Numbered from the stretch's first letter, positions 32,590-41,162 are shown. The stretch: 64,000 nucleotides of DNA from Bifidobacterium breve (GCA_945885625.1 CAMCYS010000003.1:1-64000), one strand, 5' to 3'. Program-made: numbers and translations. Notes: generated by a model not told the origin, from the letters alone.

Positions 32590-34044
32590 GTGTCATCACA
32601 TATCGCGCGCCCAGTCCAAGAATTCGATAAAGAGATTGTCGATATCGTTGATTACGCACTCAACTTTCAAGTAACTTCAGATGTTGCCTACGAAACTGCT
32701 TACAACTGCTTGCTCGACACCATCGGTTGCGGTCTTGAGGCTCTCGAATACGAAGCTTGCCGCAAATTGCTTGGCCCACTTGTAGCACAAGGCGAAATTG
32801 AAACAGGTGCTCGAGTTCCTGGTACTGCCTACAAATTAGATCCAGTGCAAGGTGCTTTTAATATTGGCGCCATGATTCGCTGGTTAGATTTTAATGACAC
32901 TTGGCTGGCTGCTGAATGGGGTCATCCATCAGATAACTTAGGCGCAATTTTGGCTACTGCTGACTGGATTTCACGTAATCCAGAATATGCAACCGGTAAA
33001 AAACTCGTCGTAAAAGACATTTTGACCGCAATGATTAAAGCCCACGAGATTCAAGGCTGTATTGCACTCGAAAACTCATTTAACAAGGTGGGTCTAGATC
33101 ACGTAATTTTAGTTAAAGTTGCCTCAACTGCAGTTGTTTCACAGATGCTCGGTTTAACTCGTGAACAGACTTTAAATGCAGTCTCACTTGCTTGGGTTGA
33201 TGGCCAAGCTCTTCGTACATACCGCCATTTCCCAAATGCAGGTTCCCGTAAATCTTGGGCTGCAGGCGATGCCACATCGCGGGCAGTTCGCCTTGCGCTA
33301 ATCGCAAAGACTGGCGAAATGGGTTATCCATCAGTATTAACTGCCAAGGTTTGGGGTTTCTATGACTCCCTATTTAAGGGTAATCACTTCAAGTTCCAAC
33401 GTCCTTACGGAACTTATGTCATGGAGAATGTGCTATTTAAGATTTCCTTCCCAGCCGAATTCCATAGCCAAACTGCAGTAGAGGCAGCTATGACTCTACA
33501 AGGACAGATGCTCGCAGCTGGAAAAACTTCAGATGACATTAAGTCGGTAACAATTCGCACTCACGAAGCTTGTATTCGTATTATTGATAAGAAAGGTCCT
33601 TTAAATAATCCAGCAGACCGCGATCACTGTATTCAATACATGGTCGCAGTTCCACTTATTTTTGGCCGCCTAACTGCCCGTGACTACGAAGAAGATATTG
33701 CAGCAGATCCCCGCATTGATGCTTTGCGCGAGAAAATTCTTTGCGTAGAAGATACTTCTTACACCGCTGACTACCATGATCCAGCTAAACGTTCGATTGC
33801 TAATGCGCTAACTATTGAATTCAATGATGGTAGCAAGCTTGCTGAAATTGCAGTTGAGTATCCAATCGGCCACGCACGTCGACGCACCGAAGGCATTCCG
33901 TTACTGATCGAAAAATTCCGTACCAACTTGGCGCGAATTTATTCTGCAGATCATCAGAAGCGAATTGAAGATGCCACCCTTGATCGCGCTAAGCTCGAGC
34001 AAATGTCGGTAACTGATTTCACTGATCTGCTCGCAAAGCCTTAA
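32590..34044 (+). CDS. prpD: 2-methylcitrate dehydratase
   Basis: 484 residues, MmgE/PrpD family. GHPSDNLGAILATADW, HEIQGCIALENSFN and the C-terminal EYPIGHARRRTEGIPLL are typical of PrpD. It dehydrates 2-methylcitrate to 2-methyl-cis-aconitate. The GTG start at 32590 has AAGGAAA 6-12 nt upstream. A second MmgE/PrpD gene at 56448 belongs to a different branch (458 residues, CoA-gene neighbourhood). No prpE is present, so propionyl-CoA must come from other reactions. Confidence 0.9.
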   Translation: MSSHIARPVQEFDKEIVDIVDYALNFQVTSDVAYETAYNCLLDTIGCGLEALEYEACRKLLGPLVAQGEIETGARVPGTAYKLDPVQGAFNIGAMIRWLDFNDTWLAAEWGHPSDNLGAILATADWISRNPEYATGKKLVVKDILTAMIKAHEIQGCIALENSFNKVGLDHVILVKVASTAVVSQMLGLTREQTLNAVSLAWVDGQALRTYRHFPNAGSRKSWAAGDATSRAVRLALIAKTGEMGYPSVLTAKVWGFYDSLFKGNHFKFQRPYGTYVMENVLFKISFPAEFHSQTAVEAAMTLQGQMLAAGKTSDDIKSVTIRTHEACIRIIDKKGPLNNPADRDHCIQYMVAVPLIFGRLTARDYEEDIAADPRIDALREKILCVEDTSYTADYHDPAKRSIANALTIEFNDGSKLAEIAVEYPIGHARRRTEGIPLLIEKFRTNLARIYSADHQKRIEDATLDRAKLEQMSVTDFTDLLAKP

Positions 34045-34101
34045 AAACCAGCGAAAAACCAGCGTTAGAAGTGCAGTAATTCCTAAGGTATTCTTAGCCC
34101 T

Positions 34102-34123
34102 CGCTGACCATCGCCGGTCAGCG
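34102..34123 (+). other. stem-loop between prpD and tRNA-Gln
   Basis: An 8-bp perfect stem CGCTGACC/GGTCAGCG with a 6-base loop, no U-tract. TATTCT at 34089-34094 lies just before it, so it could be the 5' leader of the tRNA transcript or a weak prpD terminator. A small GGC-GAAA-GCC hairpin follows near 34131. Nothing else was seen in 34045-34143. Confidence 0.4.
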
Positions 34124-34143
34124 CATCTAGGCGAAAGCCTTAA

Positions 34144-34215
34144 TGGGGTATGGGGTAATTGGCAGCCCTGCTGATTCTGGTTCAGTAAGTCTAGGTTCGA
34201 GTCCTGGTACCCCAG
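34144..34215 (+). tRNA. tRNA-Gln(CTG)
   Basis: 72-nt cloverleaf: acceptor TGGGGTA/TACCCCA, discriminator G, anticodon stem GCTGA/TCAGT and loop TTCTGGT with anticodon CTG (reads CAG). The T arm contains GGTTCGAGTCC. CCA is not encoded. It is paired with tRNA-Glu 35 nt downstream. Confidence 0.95.
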
Positions 34216-34250
34216 CGAACGTGATTCAAAGATTTAAAAATATGGACTAG

Positions 34251-34323
34251 GGCCCCGTCGTCTAGCGGCCTAGGACTCTGGCTTCTCAAGCCAGCTACGA
34301 GGGTTCGAATCCCTTCGGGGCTA
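34251..34323 (+). tRNA. tRNA-Glu(CTC)
   Basis: 73-nt cloverleaf: acceptor GGCCCCG/CGGGGCT with a terminal G-U pair, anticodon stem CTGGC/GCCAG and loop TTCTCAA with anticodon CTC (reads GAG). The T arm contains GGTTCGAATCC. CCA is not encoded. This is the usual partner of tRNA-Gln downstream of gltX in actinobacteria. Confidence 0.95.
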
Positions 34324-34328
34324 CAAAA

Positions 34329-34376
34329 GATAATGGCCCGCTTTAACTTGATTTAGAGTTAAAGCGGGCCATTATC
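34329..34376. terminator. strong bidirectional hairpin terminator
   Basis: A 20-bp perfect inverted repeat (34329-34348 and 34357-34376) with the 8-base loop TGATTTAG; the stem core GGCCCGC/GCGGGCC is GC-rich. It lies between tRNA-Glu (plus) and a secreted-protein gene (minus), and the minus strand continues TCTTTTG after the stem. It most likely ends transcription from both sides. Confidence 0.85.
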
Positions 34377-34383
34377 TATGACT

Positions 34384-35244
34384 TTAATCGATTGTAATTA
34401 CTGTTTCTGATGAGAACGCTAAATTCTTAGCATTACCCGCATTGCTACCACTAACTACACATTCACCTGAACGGACAGCGATAACACGCTTTCCGATAAC
34501 GTAACATGTTGGAGTTGAACTAGTTGACCAGTTGATCTTTATTCCTGCGTAAGATTTAGCTGGCAGAGTTAGATACTTACCACGTTTTAGTGAAGTTTCT
34601 AGTTCTCCAATTTGCTGAGTCGCTGGTCCAAATACGGTGGCAGGAGCATCAGTGATATCAAATGTAACCAAGTCGGTATCAGCTTCTTTATCACCCTTGC
34701 CTGGAATGACTGGCTTCATTGTTCCATAAAGTCGTGCTGGCTTAATTTCATCACGATTTTGAATTGGTGAAGATGGTGCTATTTCAAGACCCGTTGTATC
34801 AGTATTTGTAAGTTCAAAAGTCACCTGTCCTGTGGCATCTGTTTTACCTACAAGTTCAAGCCCGAAGTTAGCACCATCTTGCGCAGTAACTTTAGTGCCG
34901 TCAGCAGTTACCCAGTTGGCCTTTGAACCACTGTATGGCGCATTTACTTGCAGGCGCACTTCTTGAGCAGCTGCAGGTGTAGTTCCATCAGTTGTAACGA
35001 TGTAGGTAAGTGAAAGCTTTGTGCCATGGCCAATGTAGGTGTAGAACGCCTTAGTATCAGCGGAGTAGTACTGTGCAATATCGCCTGTGGCATCGACGCT
35101 ATTAGTCGCGTCATAACTTGGGCTGATCAAGCGAACTGATGGCAATCCAGCAGCAGTACTTGATGGCATCGCCACAACGCCGGCGGCAATAACTAGGGCA
35201 AGCGAAACTAAAGCTCGTCCTGTCTTGAGTGTTCGGTTATTCAT
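34384..35244 (-). CDS. secreted protein with one copy of the locus-specific beta-rich module
   Basis: 286 residues from the ATG at 35244, chosen because AAAGGAG lies 5 nt upstream and a signal peptide (residues 1-32, ending STAAG) follows immediately. Residues 37-198 form a module starting VRLISPSYDATNS, with LSLTYIVT, VRLQVNAPYSGSKANW and DATGQVTFELTNTD; two further copies are in the protein at 39697. Residues 200-286 are a second, Ig-like or Big-like domain with a Cys pair. No known enzyme motif is visible. It is co-transcribed behind a secreted GH16 enzyme, so glucan binding at the cell surface is a reasonable guess. Confidence 0.75.
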   Translation of the reverse strand: MNNRTLKTGRALVSLALVIAAGVVAMPSSTAAGLPSVRLISPSYDATNSVDATGDIAQYYSADTKAFYTYIGHGTKLSLTYIVTTDGTTPAAAQEVRLQVNAPYSGSKANWVTADGTKVTAQDGANFGLELVGKTDATGQVTFELTNTDTTGLEIAPSSPIQNRDEIKPARLYGTMKPVIPGKGDKEADTDLVTFDITDAPATVFGPATQQIGELETSLKRGKYLTLPAKSYAGIKINWSTSSTPTCYVIGKRVIAVRSGECVVSGSNAGNAKNLAFSSETVITID

Positions 35245-35296
35245 TTTTTCTCCTTTTACTGGACGATTCCCCTGAAAATGAAGCATTTCCCTGGGT

Positions 35297-36214
35297 TTAT
35301 TTCTTAGTTACCTTGCCGACTCCATCAACCGAGTAATAGCGGATGTAATCAACAAATGTTTGAGTTTTATCTATAGCTGGATCAATAGCACCACCAAATT
35401 CGCCACCCATTGCTAAGTTAAGAATTAGGTAAAATTTTTGATTGAAAACCCATCGACCCGGTTTCACTGAGGCAGGAGTTTCACTAGTAATTAAGCGATC
35501 GTTAAAATAGAAATCAATTTTATTCTTTTTCCATTCAATTGCATATATATGGTAGTTATCACTTACCGGTGTTGGGCTCTGATATGACCCGCCAACTCCA
35601 GGGCCCTTTCCGTATCCGGGACCATGCAGAACTGCTGAAACTAAAGATGGTTCAACTCCGCGAGTTTCAACAATATCAATTTCGCCACATTCGGGCCAAG
35701 GATTACCATCTAGAAAATCAGCACCGAGCATCCAAAAAGCCGGCCAAGTTCCTTCGCCAGGGGCTACTTTAATGCGAGCTTCTAGGCGACCGTATTGAAA
35801 CTGTACTTTTCTCGAAGACTTTATTTTGGCACTTGTAAATTGGCATTCCCAACAGGAATTCAGTATCCGTGTCGTAGCGCTTGAATTATCTATTTGGTTA
35901 CCTAGAGCATCGGAAATTCGATTTGCCGAGATTACTAACTTGCCTTCGCCGTCGGTTGAAATGTTGGCAGGTTTGTTTGTGTAGTACTGAAGCTCGGCGT
36001 TACCCCACCCGTAGCCATTACCTATGTCGTAATCCCAATTCTTTGACGATGGCAATGAACCTTTCTTACCGTTGAATTCATCAGCCCAGAGTAGTTTGAG
36101 AACTTTAGGCCCAGCGGCTTGCGAAATAGTCACCGGCGTAATGGCAATAATTGAAGTCGCCAATAATGAGGCTGACACTAGGGCCAATACCCGCACTTTG
36201 GATTTCCGGTTCAT
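35297..36214 (-). CDS. secreted GH16 beta-glucanase (laminarinase-like)
   Basis: 305 residues with a signal peptide (1-34). The GH16 domain begins LLWADEFNG. The catalytic ExDxxE motif is E178/D180/E183 in CGEIDIVET, preceded by GTWPAFWMLG and followed by FYLILNLAMGGEFGG and a VDYIRYYSVDG end. These features match the laminarinase branch of GH16 (endo-beta-1,3-glucanase), acting outside the cell. GAAGAGGAAG lies about 10 nt before the ATG. First gene of a minus-strand pair, divergent from the ABC-transporter operon across an operator-bearing intergenic region. Confidence 0.92.
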   Translation of the reverse strand: MNRKSKVRVLALVSASLLATSIIAITPVTISQAAGPKVLKLLWADEFNGKKGSLPSSKNWDYDIGNGYGWGNAELQYYTNKPANISTDGEGKLVISANRISDALGNQIDNSSATTRILNSCWECQFTSAKIKSSRKVQFQYGRLEARIKVAPGEGTWPAFWMLGADFLDGNPWPECGEIDIVETRGVEPSLVSAVLHGPGYGKGPGVGGSYQSPTPVSDNYHIYAIEWKKNKIDFYFNDRLITSETPASVKPGRWVFNQKFYLILNLAMGGEFGGAIDPAIDKTQTFVDYIRYYSVDGVGKVTKK

Positions 36215-36272
36215 GCCGCTACTTCCTCTTCCCTGCCTACTCGGTCACGCTTTGATAACGAATTAGAACTCC

Positions 36273-36313
36273 GCGCAATAGGTGTTGCGCTACTAGCAAT
36301 TACGCACTTAGAT
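36273..36313 (+). promoter_or_regulatory. GCGCAA palindrome and likely promoter of the glucan transporter operon
   Basis: A perfect inverted repeat GCGCAA(N6)TTGCGC at 36273-36290. Its right arm TTGCGC (36285-36290) can serve as -35, with TTAGAT (36308-36313) 17 nt later as -10. Transcription would start near 36320, directly before the LacI-type operator at 36323. The region is shared with the divergent GH16 gene, and the 215-nt gap holds no gene. Confidence 0.5.
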
Positions 36314-36322
36314 ACAGTAGTG

Positions 36323-36336
36323 TGAAACCGCTTTCA
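36323..36336. promoter_or_regulatory. LacI-family operator TGAAACCGCTTTCA
   Basis: A 14-bp near-palindrome with the central CG step typical of LacI/GalR sites (compare TGAAAGCGCTTTCA). It lies just downstream of the likely -10, between two divergent glucan-use transcripts. A copy with one mismatch occurs at 43456, in the other divergent intergenic region of the locus. The LacI gene at 44920 is the obvious candidate regulator. Confidence 0.75.
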
Positions 36337-36429
36337 TAGTGCATAAGAGCCTACCTCTCGGACAGGCAAATTGGTACTACGAAACGATAACTTTTTTAAT
36401 TGGCGCTGTTAATTATCAAGGAGTTGGCT

Positions 36430-37773
36430 ATGCGTAAGAAGACCATATTTAGAGGCTCGATTGCGGTTTCAACCGCAGCTATTTTGGCAGCGGGCGTTTT
36501 AGGAACCCCAGCTCGAGCGGCAGATCCAGTAACTATTACCATCTGGACTTTTGGCGATGTAATTCAGCGCCAACTCGTTCAGGAGTATAAGAACCTGCAC
36601 CCAGAAATTACTCTGCAAATTAAGAAATCAGATTTAGACCCACTAAATGGTACAAATATGGTTACCGCATGTACCTCCAAAACTGGCCCAGATGTTGTGG
36701 CAGTCGAAGTTCAATACTCTGGATACTGGCGCTCATATCCAAAGTGCTTTACCGATTTGCGCAAAATGAAAACATCAGAGGCAAATGTTGTGGCAGGAAT
36801 CCCTGCCGGCAAGACTGCGCTGGACTTTAAGAAAAATTACTTACCATGGCGCTGGGAACAAGGCGTCGGTTATGACGATAGCGTTATTGGGTTCCCTACA
36901 GATGTCGGCGGTCTTGAAGTTGCCTACCGAGTTGATTTATTTAAGAAAGCTGGACTTCCTACCGATCGTGACAAAGTTGGAAAATTATGGCCAACTTGGG
37001 AGAAGTTCATCGCTACTGGCGTTAAGTACAATGCAAAGCGAAGCGCTGCAGATAAAAAAGCAGGTAAAGGATTTATTGATAATGCTGGCACAATTTATGC
37101 CGCGATTATGAATCAAGGTACTGAAAAGTATTATAAGAATGATGGCACTGATGCGGGTAAGTTGATTTATGACACAAATCCTCAGGTTAAAAAAGCATGG
37201 GATACGACAATTAAAGCAACTGAATTAGGCATCGGAACCCGAATTGGTCAGTACACATCTGACTGGAATATCGGAATGAACAAGGGAACTTTCGCAACTA
37301 TTTTGGCTCCAGCCTGGATGATGGATTACATCAAGCAGCAAGCGCCAGACACCTCGGGTAAATGGGATATTGCTGCCCTTCCTGGTGGTGGTGGTAACCA
37401 AGGTGGAACTCAGCTAACAGTTCCTTCTTATGCCAAAAATCCCCAAGAGGCATATGACTTCATTACCTGGTATCTAGCGCCAGAACAACAGTTGAAGGTA
37501 TTTAAGACCTACGGTCTCTTCCCAGCAGCTTCAGTTCTGTACAACGATGCCGCTTTACTGGACTACAAAGATCCATTCTTTAACAATGCCCCAGTTGGGA
37601 AGATCTACTCTGAAGGCGTTTCAAAGGTAAAGCCTATCTTTGAGGGCAAACTACAACGAGCAATTGATCAAGCTATTGGTGCTGGCCTCGGGAGAGTAGC
37701 GGCAAAGAAAATGACTCCAGCTAAGTCATGGGCTCAAGTGCTTGTAGATATCAAAAAAGTTATTAGTAACTAG
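36430..37773 (+). CDS. sugar ABC transporter substrate-binding protein
   Basis: 447 residues from the ATG at 36430, which has AAGGAG 6 nt upstream; the in-frame TTG at 36400 is not needed. It is a family 1 binding protein: signal peptide ending ARAADP, then VTITIWTFGDVIQRQLVQEY and a C-terminal LAPEQQLKVFKTYGLFPA region. It should capture an oligosaccharide, here probably laminari-oligosaccharides by context. The signal peptide has an AxA cleavage site rather than a lipobox with cysteine, unusual for a monoderm binding protein. Two permeases follow. Confidence 0.9.
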   Translation: MRKKTIFRGSIAVSTAAILAAGVLGTPARAADPVTITIWTFGDVIQRQLVQEYKNLHPEITLQIKKSDLDPLNGTNMVTACTSKTGPDVVAVEVQYSGYWRSYPKCFTDLRKMKTSEANVVAGIPAGKTALDFKKNYLPWRWEQGVGYDDSVIGFPTDVGGLEVAYRVDLFKKAGLPTDRDKVGKLWPTWEKFIATGVKYNAKRSAADKKAGKGFIDNAGTIYAAIMNQGTEKYYKNDGTDAGKLIYDTNPQVKKAWDTTIKATELGIGTRIGQYTSDWNIGMNKGTFATILAPAWMMDYIKQQAPDTSGKWDIAALPGGGGNQGGTQLTVPSYAKNPQEAYDFITWYLAPEQQLKVFKTYGLFPAASVLYNDAALLDYKDPFFNNAPVGKIYSEGVSKVKPIFEGKLQRAIDQAIGAGLGRVAAKKMTPAKSWAQVLVDIKKVISN

Positions 37774-37801
37774 ATTCCTATAACTAGGTGTTAAACAACT
37801 T

Positions 37802-38791
37802 ATGAGCCATTCAAAGGAAAGAGAGGGGCGTCGCAAGGCGCCTCTCTCACCTTGGAAATCAACTACCCCAAAAAAGGCTACTAAAACAAATAAACCGATT
37901 GAGGGCGTTGCTTCGCTAGATCACCGTTTCGGTATTCCATTTATTGCGCCTTTCTTTCTTATTTTTCTGATTTTCGGTCTGGCTCCAGTTATCTACTCAA
38001 TTTATATCTCTTTTTATAAATGGGATCCCCTTGGTGGATCAACTTTTAACGGGGTGCAGAATTTCGTAACTCTCTGGGGCGACTCTGATTTTTGGCTAGC
38101 AATGCGTAACACTTTTAGTATTTGGGCGCTCTCTACCTTTCCACAGATGGCGATGGCAATCGGGCTAGCTGTAATTCTTAGAAGCAAGCGGTTACGTGGC
38201 GCATCTTTTTGGCGGACAATTTTCTTAGTTCCAAACATCACTTCGGTAATCGCAATCACAATTGTTTTCGGACAGTTATTTGGCCGAGATTTTGGAATCA
38301 TCAATGGAATTCTGGGGCTTTTTGGTGTTGATAATATTGACTTTATTGAAGGTGTAATACCGAGTCACATTCAGATTGCGGTGATGATCACCTGGCGTTG
38401 GATTGGCTACAACACATTGATTTTCCTGGCTGCTATGCTGGCAATTCCAGACGAGCTTTATGAATCTGCCTCTGTTGACGGGGCTACCAAGTGGCAGCAA
38501 TTCATTTATGTAACTCTTCCGCAATTGAAAAATACCATCACATTTGTGCTAGTTGTAGGCACGATTGGTGGCCTGCAAGTATTTGCTGAGCCGCAACAAT
38601 TGGCAGCAGATGGCGGATCAAGCAAGCAGTTCTTGACTTTAACGCTATTTCTTTACAACCAAGCATTTGTAAATAATAAATATGGTTATGCCGCAGCTAT
38701 CGGTATTGCAATTACCGTAATTGTGTTGATTATTTCGGTAATAAATTTCTTAATAACTCGCCGCATCTCTAATGACGGGGGTGGGCGCTAA
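37802..38791 (+). CDS. sugar ABC transporter permease (MalF type)
   Basis: 329 residues. A basic cytoplasmic tail (about 1-45; KERE, KKATKTNK) is followed by about six transmembrane helices and the EAA loop ELYESASVDGATKWQQFIYV near residue 220, which contacts the ATPase. By family it forms half of the membrane channel. It overlaps the second permease by one base (TAATG). It is slightly longer at the N-terminus than most MalF-type permeases. Confidence 0.92.
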   Translation: MSHSKEREGRRKAPLSPWKSTTPKKATKTNKPIEGVASLDHRFGIPFIAPFFLIFLIFGLAPVIYSIYISFYKWDPLGGSTFNGVQNFVTLWGDSDFWLAMRNTFSIWALSTFPQMAMAIGLAVILRSKRLRGASFWRTIFLVPNITSVIAITIVFGQLFGRDFGIINGILGLFGVDNIDFIEGVIPSHIQIAVMITWRWIGYNTLIFLAAMLAIPDELYESASVDGATKWQQFIYVTLPQLKNTITFVLVVGTIGGLQVFAEPQQLAADGGSSKQFLTLTLFLYNQAFVNNKYGYAAAIGIAITVIVLIISVINFLITRRISNDGGGR

Positions 38792-39633
38792 TGGAAAAGA
38801 TTCCAAAATGGCAGCGCACCTCGCCATTTAGTTATGTAGCCCTTGCTTTAATTACTTTCCTCTCTATTTTCCCGTTTTATTGGATGTTTGTAGTTTCCTC
38901 AAACACGAATGCGGAAATCTCTAAGAGTCCACCTTCGCTAATTCCAGGCGGCAGATTCCTAATCGTTGCCGAGAAAGTACTTAATGCTGAAGGTGTTTAC
39001 TTCAACACCGCCTTGATGAACACATTTATTGTTGGTGTCTCAATTGCCGTTGCGCAAGTAATTTTCTCAGCCTTTGCTGGTTTTGCATTTGCGAAACTGA
39101 ACTTTAAAGGCCGTAAATTCTTTATTCTCTTCATCGTCGGAACGATGATGCTACCTAGTCAGTTGGGTATCATTCCGTTATTTATTCTGGTCAAGAATTT
39201 GCGCATGATTGACACGCTCTACGCGCTGATCGTCCCGGCGCTAGTAACTGCCTTCGGCGTATTCTGGATGCGTCAAATAATTGATGCTCAAGTACCAAAT
39301 GAGCTCCTTGAAGCAGCGAGCATTGATGGGGCCAGCGTTCCACGAATCTTCTTTGGGATAGTCCTTCCAATCATTCGTCAAAGTTCATTCGTACTTGGCT
39401 TATTTGCCTTCTTGGCTGCTTGGAATGACTACTTGTGGCCAACAATTGTGCTGCAGAATCCCCAAAATTTCACGCTGCAAGTTGCTCTGACTCAACTTAA
39501 GCCGATGTATGGACTCGATTACGCATTACAAATGGGTGGAGCCTTCTTGGCAACAGCTCCACTACTTATTCTCTTCGTCTTTGTCGGCCGCAAGTTGGTC
39601 AGCGGAGTCATGGATGGAGCAGTCAAAGGTTGA
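38791..39633 (+). CDS. sugar ABC transporter permease (MalG type)
   Basis: 280 residues, about six transmembrane helices, EAA loop ELLEAASIDGASVPRIFFGI near residue 170. It pairs with the upstream permease. No ATP-binding gene follows; in actinobacteria one shared ATPase (MsiK type) often serves several sugar importers. A small stem (TTTCTC/GAGAAA) at about 39638-39657 lies between this gene and the next. Confidence 0.93.
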   Translation: MEKIPKWQRTSPFSYVALALITFLSIFPFYWMFVVSSNTNAEISKSPPSLIPGGRFLIVAEKVLNAEGVYFNTALMNTFIVGVSIAVAQVIFSAFAGFAFAKLNFKGRKFFILFIVGTMMLPSQLGIIPLFILVKNLRMIDTLYALIVPALVTAFGVFWMRQIIDAQVPNELLEAASIDGASVPRIFFGIVLPIIRQSSFVLGLFAFLAAWNDYLWPTIVLQNPQNFTLQVALTQLKPMYGLDYALQMGGAFLATAPLLILFVFVGRKLVSGVMDGAVKG

Positions 39634-39696
39634 GAATTTTTCTCGGGAAAAGAGAAAAGTAAGCACAATACAAAAGCAAAAGGAAGAGGAAGATAA

Positions 39697-41154
39697 ATGA
39701 GTATCAAGGCAAAGAAAGTACTAGCTGGTTTTGCTGCCGCTGTAACTGTGCTTGCTTTATCAAGCGCTGTATCAGCTCCGGCTATGGCCGCAGGAGATCC
39801 ACCGAAGGATGCAGTAATCAAATTAATTAGCCCAATTCTTACTGCAGAGAACACAAGTGAAGCTGCGGCGAACCAGAAGATGGCCGATGGCTGGGTTGCT
39901 AATGGTTGGTTTGGAACCGGCTTGGTTTACCAGCGTGCATTCGTGCCAACTGGATCAACAATTACATTGGTTTATCACGTAACTGATAAGGATGGAAAAA
40001 TCCTAGTTGGTCAAGATGTGACACTTCGTGTCAATAAGGGTTACTCAAACTCTTCAGCAATTGTTCAAGTTGATGACAAGATTACAACTGGTGTTCACAA
40101 GCCAGAATCAGCTGATCAGGCACGTGTTACTCACAAGACAGATGCCTACGGAAACGTAACATTTGTTATGAAGAACCTCGATAAGCCAGGAACAGGTGAA
40201 CCAGAACCTGAATCAATGACTGCTAAGCCAGACATTAGTGCTGACGGACTAAACGATCTTCACGCACAGGTATTGCCTGAGATCGCGGGCGAAATACCAG
40301 ATCACTCAGTCATAACTGAATTTCATTATTACGACCCAAAGACACCAGCAGCTGCTCAACCGGTAACTAAGCCAACAATTCGCTTAGTTTCACCAATTTT
40401 AAATGATGCTAACTCAATTCAGCGTGCTGATCTAGAAAAGACCTTCAGCGTTGATAACCCTTGGTACGCCAAGGGAATTGGTTTCCGTCAAGCTTATGTT
40501 CCAACCGGATCTGCTATCAATCTGGTTTACAAAGTTACTGATGACAATGGAAAGCCACTTCCAAATACAACAGTCAAGCTTCATGTTAATAAGGCCTACA
40601 GCGCTTCCAAGGCTGGCATGACTGATGGCACCAACTCTACAGATCCTACAAAAGATAGTGCGCAGGATAATGATCAATTGCTGCTTACAGGCACCACTGA
40701 TGGATTTGGATTTGTTCTCTTCGCTTTGAAGAACACTGACAAAAAAGGTGAGCCAATTCCGGCTACATTAACTACCCCTACTCCGACGACCAATGGGGTC
40801 TTTAGTCAGATCTACCCAGAGATTTCTGGTCAGGCAACGGATATCGCAGACATGGTGGAGTTCCACTTTGTTGGCGATGAAGCTGTTCCTGTAGCACCGC
40901 CATCGAAAGCAATTTCGGTAAAAGCAACTGCCTCAAAGGCAACCGTGAAAGGCAAAGCCGTTTATTCAATGACAATTGCCATCGCGAATGCATCAGGAAA
41001 AACCGCAACAATTTCAATCACTGGAAATAAGAAAGTAACTGAGAAGATCTCAGTTGCAAATCAGGCTTTCAAGTACACCGTTACAGCAGGAAAGAAAACT
41101 GTGACCGTTGTAATTGCGGGCAAGACCTATAAGTCAACAGTTACCGTTAAATAG
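39697..41154 (+). CDS. secreted protein with two copies of the locus-specific beta-rich module
   Basis: 485 residues. Signal peptide 1-32 (ending AMAAG). Module 1 at about 40-211 (IKLISPILTAENTS, ITLVYHVTDKDGK, LRVNKGYSNSSA, KTDAYGNVTFVMKN) and module 2 at about 227-391 (IRLVSPILNDANSI, INLVYKVTDDNGK, LHVNKAYSASKA, TTDGFGFVLFALKN). Residues 404-485 are a Lys/Val/Thr-rich domain with no recognised fold. The modules look like beta-sandwich Ig-like domains and recur in the protein at 34384. GAGGAAG lies 5-11 nt before the ATG. It sits in the transporter operon ahead of a secreted GH16, so glucan binding or surface display is plausible but unproven. Confidence 0.8.
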   Translation: MSIKAKKVLAGFAAAVTVLALSSAVSAPAMAAGDPPKDAVIKLISPILTAENTSEAAANQKMADGWVANGWFGTGLVYQRAFVPTGSTITLVYHVTDKDGKILVGQDVTLRVNKGYSNSSAIVQVDDKITTGVHKPESADQARVTHKTDAYGNVTFVMKNLDKPGTGEPEPESMTAKPDISADGLNDLHAQVLPEIAGEIPDHSVITEFHYYDPKTPAAAQPVTKPTIRLVSPILNDANSIQRADLEKTFSVDNPWYAKGIGFRQAYVPTGSAINLVYKVTDDNGKPLPNTTVKLHVNKAYSASKAGMTDGTNSTDPTKDSAQDNDQLLLTGTTDGFGFVLFALKNTDKKGEPIPATLTTPTPTTNGVFSQIYPEISGQATDIADMVEFHFVGDEAVPVAPPSKAISVKATASKATVKGKAVYSMTIAIANASGKTATISITGNKKVTEKISVANQAFKYTVTAGKKTVTVVIAGKTYKSTVTVK

Positions 41155-41162
41155 AAACAAAT

